A stretch of 64,000 nucleotides of DNA from Luidia sarsii (lineage: Eukaryota > Echinodermata > Asteroidea > Paxillosida > Luidiidae). Position 1 is the stretch's first letter. Each line of letters opens with the position of its first letter. The DNA lies in assembly GCA_949987565.1 (NCBI GenBank), contig OX465110.1, forward strand, positions 18,577,481-18,641,480, written 5' to 3'. Both the position numbers and the translations under genes were made by a program. Positions 53,033 to 64,000 of this stretch are shown in pieces. Below the pieces are notes generated by a model, which saw only the letters and a list, made by a program, of their open reading frames with translations, had not been told where the DNA came from and searched no databases.

Positions 53033-53474
53033 TAAGATCAGCAGTTTATATAAAACTAATTGCAAAACAGGCGTCCACTTTCGGCAAAATGATTAAAGTT
53101 CAGTTATGGAGCATTAACCCACATGTAGAAAGTGACTCAAAACAATTTTTTCCAAATGGTTATTGTGCCTAAACCCATTTTTCACGGATTGTAAGTTGTT
53201 GATACGATTTTCAGAGGTTGATTAAAAGTTTAAAAATCACCAAAGATGGAGTTTGTAATTTGTTTTGTAAGTTGACAAAAACAATGGCTTACCAGCTTTC
53301 AATGAGTGCTGCTTCCCAGTTTATCCAAAGTTTTGTTTCCAGGGGCTGGAATCTCATTTGGTAATTTTAGTCAGTATGATTTTGGCAACATTTTCACACA
53401 TTACTCTAAACTTAATCTGTTCCGTGTTAAAAAAATAGCTGTGTATAGATCGTGCACCTTGATGGATGGTGCTT

Positions 53475-53655
53475 CAGTGGAACGTCGCTGTAATGAACAT
53501 TCTGGGATCCATGAAAATACGTAATTCGGTTTAGAGATCATTTGTAATAGCGGCTGTAGCCACACATTGTGTACACGAAAATCGGGAGCCAAAGGGTATG
53601 TTCGTTATAGCCTAATGTTTGGTATATTGGCATTCGTTATAGCGATGTTCCACTG
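53475..53655. mobile_element. Third copy of the 179-bp TA-type MITE
   Basis: Ends CAGTGGAACGTCGCTGTAA and (inverted) CAGTGGAACATCGCTATAA, with GGATCCATGAAAATACG and AAATCGGGAGCCAAAGGG inside. TA follows the right end; the left flank is TT. Confidence 0.75.
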
Positions 53656-54386
53656 TATTGTTATTTAGGCAGGAGCATTATGACATCAGTGCGGGGAAAA
53701 CTACACACAGATGCACCAATTCAGAAAACCAATTTTCAGAAACCGAAGGATGACGGAAAGACTACAAAAACAAGTCTCATAACAACACTGCAATTTCTTT
53801 CCTTTTATTTTTTTCCCAGTCACCAGCTGAAAAAAAATGCATAAAATATGTTCATATTTATATCATACAAAAACTCCCAACACCAAAAAAAAACAAAAAT
53901 AAAAAATCACAAATTGCCAAATCAAAGTGGGAATCGATCATCACGCAATTTCATCTTAGTCCAATGGACTCTTAAACTTCATTGCGGAAATGAAAAAGGG
54001 TGGGGCGGGGGTTGTTGGCAATATTCAATTGTGTTTACATTAAAATTTCTTTTTACACAGTTATAAACTGCAGCTCTGTGTGCAGTAATCTGATGTTAAA
54101 ACAAAATATAAATGGGTCAAGATTGACATTTTGGCGGATTCAGACATGAATAAGGTATGTGGGGACGTACTTGGGACAATGTGTGCAAAAAGATCAATTA
54201 TTTGAGGGATTTTAGAAAAATGGCAAAGAAAACTTTTGGTTTTGAGGTTTGGGCTTTTGGGTTAAAGTCCCGGTCCATTCACACTTTTCTTTGCCATTTT
54301 TCAAAATTGCTTGAAAGTTTTTTTCTTTTATTTGTTGGACAATTACTTGAGGGACTTATTATCTGAATATTTTTCAAAACCCACAC

Positions 54387-54576
54387 CTCAGGCTCTGGTT
54401 TCGTCTTCACTTCTCATGTCCATGGAAGAGGAGGTCTTTTGGGGCTTCAGTTTCGAAGAAGAAAATACTTTTAATTTTGATGCTGACCATCAAATTTTCC
54501 AACTTCAACAAAGCACCGTCAGCCTGCAATTCCAGATTTGGGATGGCCGAGAGCAAGACAAAGACCAAGTCTGAGG
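54387..54576. mobile_element. ~190-bp MITE with CCTCAG ends
   Basis: The left end CCTCAGGCTCTGGTTTCGTCT and the inverted right end CCTCAGACTTGGTCTTTGTCT pair. Non-coding; small open frames here are not called. Downstream of both convergent genes. Confidence 0.55.
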
Positions 54577-55643
54577 TTGTATCCAAAAACAAATTCTCAA
54601 TTTTTTTTCATATCTACTGCTTGCCTCTCAGAATTTCTTCTCTCTTTTTGTTTGTCTTGCAGGGGTGAAATACAAACCTTAGTTCACTCGCAATCTTTTA
54701 AGAAAATAAAATTGAAAGGTAACGCTTCTCATTGACCTTCCTCGCACCTGATAAATAACACTTTCATCGACAAATTCAATGACGATAAAAATCATGCCAG
54801 CTTGCTCCGACGAAAAATGCGCGGAGGAATATGGCCACTTTCTGACGTTTTGCAGATTGGTAAATTGTAAATGAAAACAAAAAAAATAGGACTTCATCCA
54901 TAAACATGGGAAGCCCTAGATGTTTGGTTCCGTCAATGCAAAAAATGTGTTATCTCAATCGTTTGAACCTCGTCTTAAATAACGAGGTAGCGTACGAATT
55001 AGAACACAACGACCATGTTTCTGAATCAGAATGTCCGGCCTTCACACTGCAATACAATAATGCACAGCTTAAGGACGCAGCTAACTTCAAGGGTCCGCCG
55101 CAACCCTGTTACATAAGTGTTTCTCAACACGACGGACACCTTAATCCTTTGGCCTGAGCATAGGTGCCGGCTCCAGATTGACGGCTTCCGCTGTTGCTAT
55201 AAGGGCTCTTCCTAGGGCTAGCGGCTAGCCCACACTGTAGTGCAGGCAGCTGCCACGTTACCCATAGCAACAAGCCACAGCCAAATCGCAGAGCCCAGCC
55301 AGAACCAATCTTAAAAAAAGCAAAGCAAACCACTTTTTCCTCTCCAAAGTACAAACATTCACACACCCACATCAAAGAAACCTCTTGCATACCCGTTTTG
55401 ACTATCATCATCCTAAGCCCATTCGGAGGGGGGGGGGGGTTAAAGAGCACCACCACCTAAAAAAAAAAGACTTTCAACCATTTTTGATATCTTTTATAAC
55501 CCACAATTTAAATACAAAAAAGAAACCCTTTTCTGGTTAAAAATAGTTGAGTCTGAAAACTTAGTTTTCGTAGATTTTTTCTTTCTTTTAGGTGGTGGTG
55601 CGCTTTAAAGACAAAAAAAAAGGGGGGGGGGGGAGAGGTGTCG

Positions 55644-61998
<6,355 letters not shown>

Positions 61999-62151
61999 GG
62001 TTTAAAAAAGGGTGGTCGTTGCCTTTGTCTAAAAAAAGGAGGTAATTAAAAGGTTTCTTAGCACGAGAGGTGGTGCTTCACGTTGCCGAGGCGCGTGTGT
62101 GGGCAGATAGCTGGACTGGTTGCGTTACATCAGATGCCGGTACGGGAACTG

Positions 62152-62159
62152 TGACGTCA
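62152..62159. promoter_or_regulatory. TGACGTCA (CRE) upstream of PRELID3B
   Basis: A perfect palindromic CREB/ATF site 154 bp upstream of the PRELID3B start codon, in locally GC-richer sequence. It fits a promoter position, but the same octamer also occurs inside unrelated repeats in this window (for example near 21456). Confidence 0.35.
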
Positions 62160-62689
62160 CATAAATAGATAGGCGCCCGCGTGGCTGCTCGTAGAAAAGT
62201 GTGAGAAGAAGCAGGATATCAGGCAGGTTGCGTTTTACGTCATTGGCCTCTTGGCTACAGCTGTGACTCTGGCTCAGGCTCTATCCAATAGCTGAAGGTT
62301 TTTTGTTATTTTGTAGGCCTACATAATTATTTTGGGGGTCGAAAAGGAAACCTTGTTTTCTCATTCAAAACAGAAAATCTCTCACAGATTTGTGGCTGAA
62401 AATCGTTCTATTAGATGCATGATATTTGTTTTGAAAATGGACCGTCAGGCGTCAGTACCTGTTCCAGGACCTATGTTAGAACGGACTATAGCTAGCTCCA
62501 TGATCGGATTAAGCCGCTGTATGCTGAGTAAATTGGTTACATAATACGAACAGCGATTACGAAATGAATGTACAATAACTACATTATCTAAGAACTAAAA
62601 TAAGCCGGGAGTCTCACATCGAGGACCTGCGGACATCACATTGAATACAGTTTTCCACGAATGCAATGTTCTCACTTTAATTCATATTA
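62160..62689. other. Upstream intergenic, no gene seen
   Basis: Mostly unique sequence with no exon recognised. GCTCAGGCTC-type repeat words occur near 62270. Confidence 0.5.
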
Positions 62690-62876
62690 AGGTGATATTC
62701 AAAAATGTTGCAAACTGCTTACTGACTAAAATTACCAAAATGCAAATCTTAAAATTTAGTGGGCCTGACGTTTCGATCCTAGCAGGACCTTTCTCAAAGG
62801 CAGAGAGTCTGCCTTTGAGAAAAGTCCTGCTAGGATCGAAACGTCAGGCCCACTAAATTTTAAGATTTGATTCATA
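62690..62876. repeat. Repeat family B, head-to-head palindrome
   Basis: The left arm (reverse) runs from ATGTTGCAAACTGCTTAC to GGGCCTGACGTTTCGATCCT and CAGGACCTTTCTCAAAGGCAGA. The centre is at about 62806. The right arm repeats it inverted through GATCGAAACGTCAGGCCCAC and TAAATTTTAAGATTTGA. Confidence 0.8.
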
Positions 62877-64000
62877 TTTATGATTTGTATAGCCTTTATA
62901 GCTCCATGGTATTGCTATAATTTGAACCAGGGACTGATGCGGGCTAGTTTTAAGATAATTCAAAATAAAAAAATTCGGAGCGGACGGCCGGGAGTTTGAA
63001 CTTTGAAGTCTAGATTTCATTGTGATGTCCCGGTCGGTGGACTGCTTTGCAGTTGAGAAAGGTCCTGCTTGCATGGATCGAATCGAGTTGTATCGCAGGT
63101 GGAACTGATCAGAACGTCTGTCAACCGAAACGATGTATAGGAAAGTTGGTTCAGAATCAGATTTATCGTATATCTTTTGTGTCATAAATTTTTTTTTAAT
63201 CGCAAAGGTTTGTCCGGATTCCAGGAATATTATTTATAGAATGTAACAATATATAGGTTGTGCAAATTCATGGGGGAAAATATTCAAATTCTGCGATTTC
63301 TTTTTGGAAATTTGGTGTAAATTAATAAGGCTTTGCATGGTGGGTTAATCAACTAAGGTTTGCGGTGACACCATGTATATAACCTTCCTATATTAGTAAT
63401 TTGGTGCGTTAGATTTTAATGTCCCCCTTGTTCATCGGTCCGGATGTATAGGTGATTGTTTTATATGATATGTCCCCCCATTTCCCTGTCCGGCTGAAGA
63501 AAAAAAAGATCAGTTACTAGTTAGTTACCGGGCGATCGATGCAGGAATGCTTGTTTTTGATGTCCGTTCTTCTTGGAGGAGGAGGAAACCGGTGTGAAAA
63601 CAGGAGAATAACTTCAAAAACTTGCCTCTCGGCCATCTCTATTTACACCAGCATACCCCTCGGGAAGACGACATGTCCCAGCTAAAAATGAAAAAAAGAA
63701 AAGAAGTTTGCCTTTGAGAAAGGTCCTGCTAGGATTGAAACGTCAGGCCCTCTAATTTTCCAGCTAAAATTTAAAAGTCCTCGGCCCGTATCTCTGAACC
63801 ACTTTTCTTTCCACATTTCTTGGCACTCACTCTGCTTACGAACTGATACATTGCACCGCTATGGGCCGGCTAAGGCATGAATTCTTTCCCGTATCTAAAA
63901 CAATGCTCCGTTGGAGAATCGATAAATCTGGTCTGTTTTTTTTACTGGAAGTCTGGAGCATAATTTCCGGTTTCCCAGATCATCATATCATCATGAATTT
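62877..64000. other. Right-end intergenic sequence
   Basis: No exon recognised. It contains a family-C end (GGTTTGCGGTGACACCATGT at about 63355) and a single family-B core (TTTGAGAAAGGTCCTGCTAG then GATTGAAACGTCAGGCCC at about 63714-63750). Confidence 0.5.

Overview
This is animal (metazoan) nuclear DNA. It holds four protein-coding genes with many short GC-rich exons and GT-AG introns, set in long AT-rich introns packed with SINEs, small inverted-repeat DNA transposons, minisatellites and simple repeats. The proteins are close to vertebrate ones (a 194-residue PRELID3B, a VPS9D1, a TRAF7) and there is a multi-SRCR membrane receptor. A marine invertebrate deuterostome (echinoderm, hemichordate or amphioxus type) fits best. 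That placement is inference; nothing here fixes the species.

Layout. (1) 731-20547, plus strand: the 3' ten coding exons of VPS9D1, a predicted Rab5-family exchange factor; the N-terminal MIT-region exons lie left of the window. (2) 20548-27636: intergenic, with the VPS9D1 3' UTR, SINEs and nested MITEs. (3) 42188-27637, minus strand: complete 14-exon TRAF7-like E3 ligase (RING, TRAF zinc fingers, coiled coil, seven WD40 repeats, 601 aa), convergent with VPS9D1. (4) 42189-43201: about 1 kb between two divergent start codons, a likely shared promoter. (5) 43202-50380, plus strand: complete 6-exon type I membrane protein (signal peptide, four single-exon SRCR domains, one transmembrane helix, tail with two PPxY motifs, 611 aa). 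(6) 61998-55644, minus strand: complete 6-exon PRELID3B/slowmo homologue. All four models were built by joining splice sites with consistent phase; reading frames stay open across every junction. (7) 62000-64000: upstream DNA and repeats only.

The genes do not form one pathway: endosomal Rab activation, ubiquitin/MAPK signalling, scavenger-type recognition and mitochondrial phospholipid transfer. The strongest unexplained signals are in the repeats. Several unrelated short repeat families share a hammerhead-ribozyme-like core (CTGANGA, one extra base, a stem, GAAAC) and repeatedly occur as head-to-head palindromes or tandem arrays. Others are an element-bounded 3.1-kb block in PRELID3B intron 1 with 11 copies of GTAAACA, MITEs with clear target-site duplications, a repeat copy split by two later insertions with an unsplit copy as reference, and a minisatellite that appears to have grown from a real splice donor.
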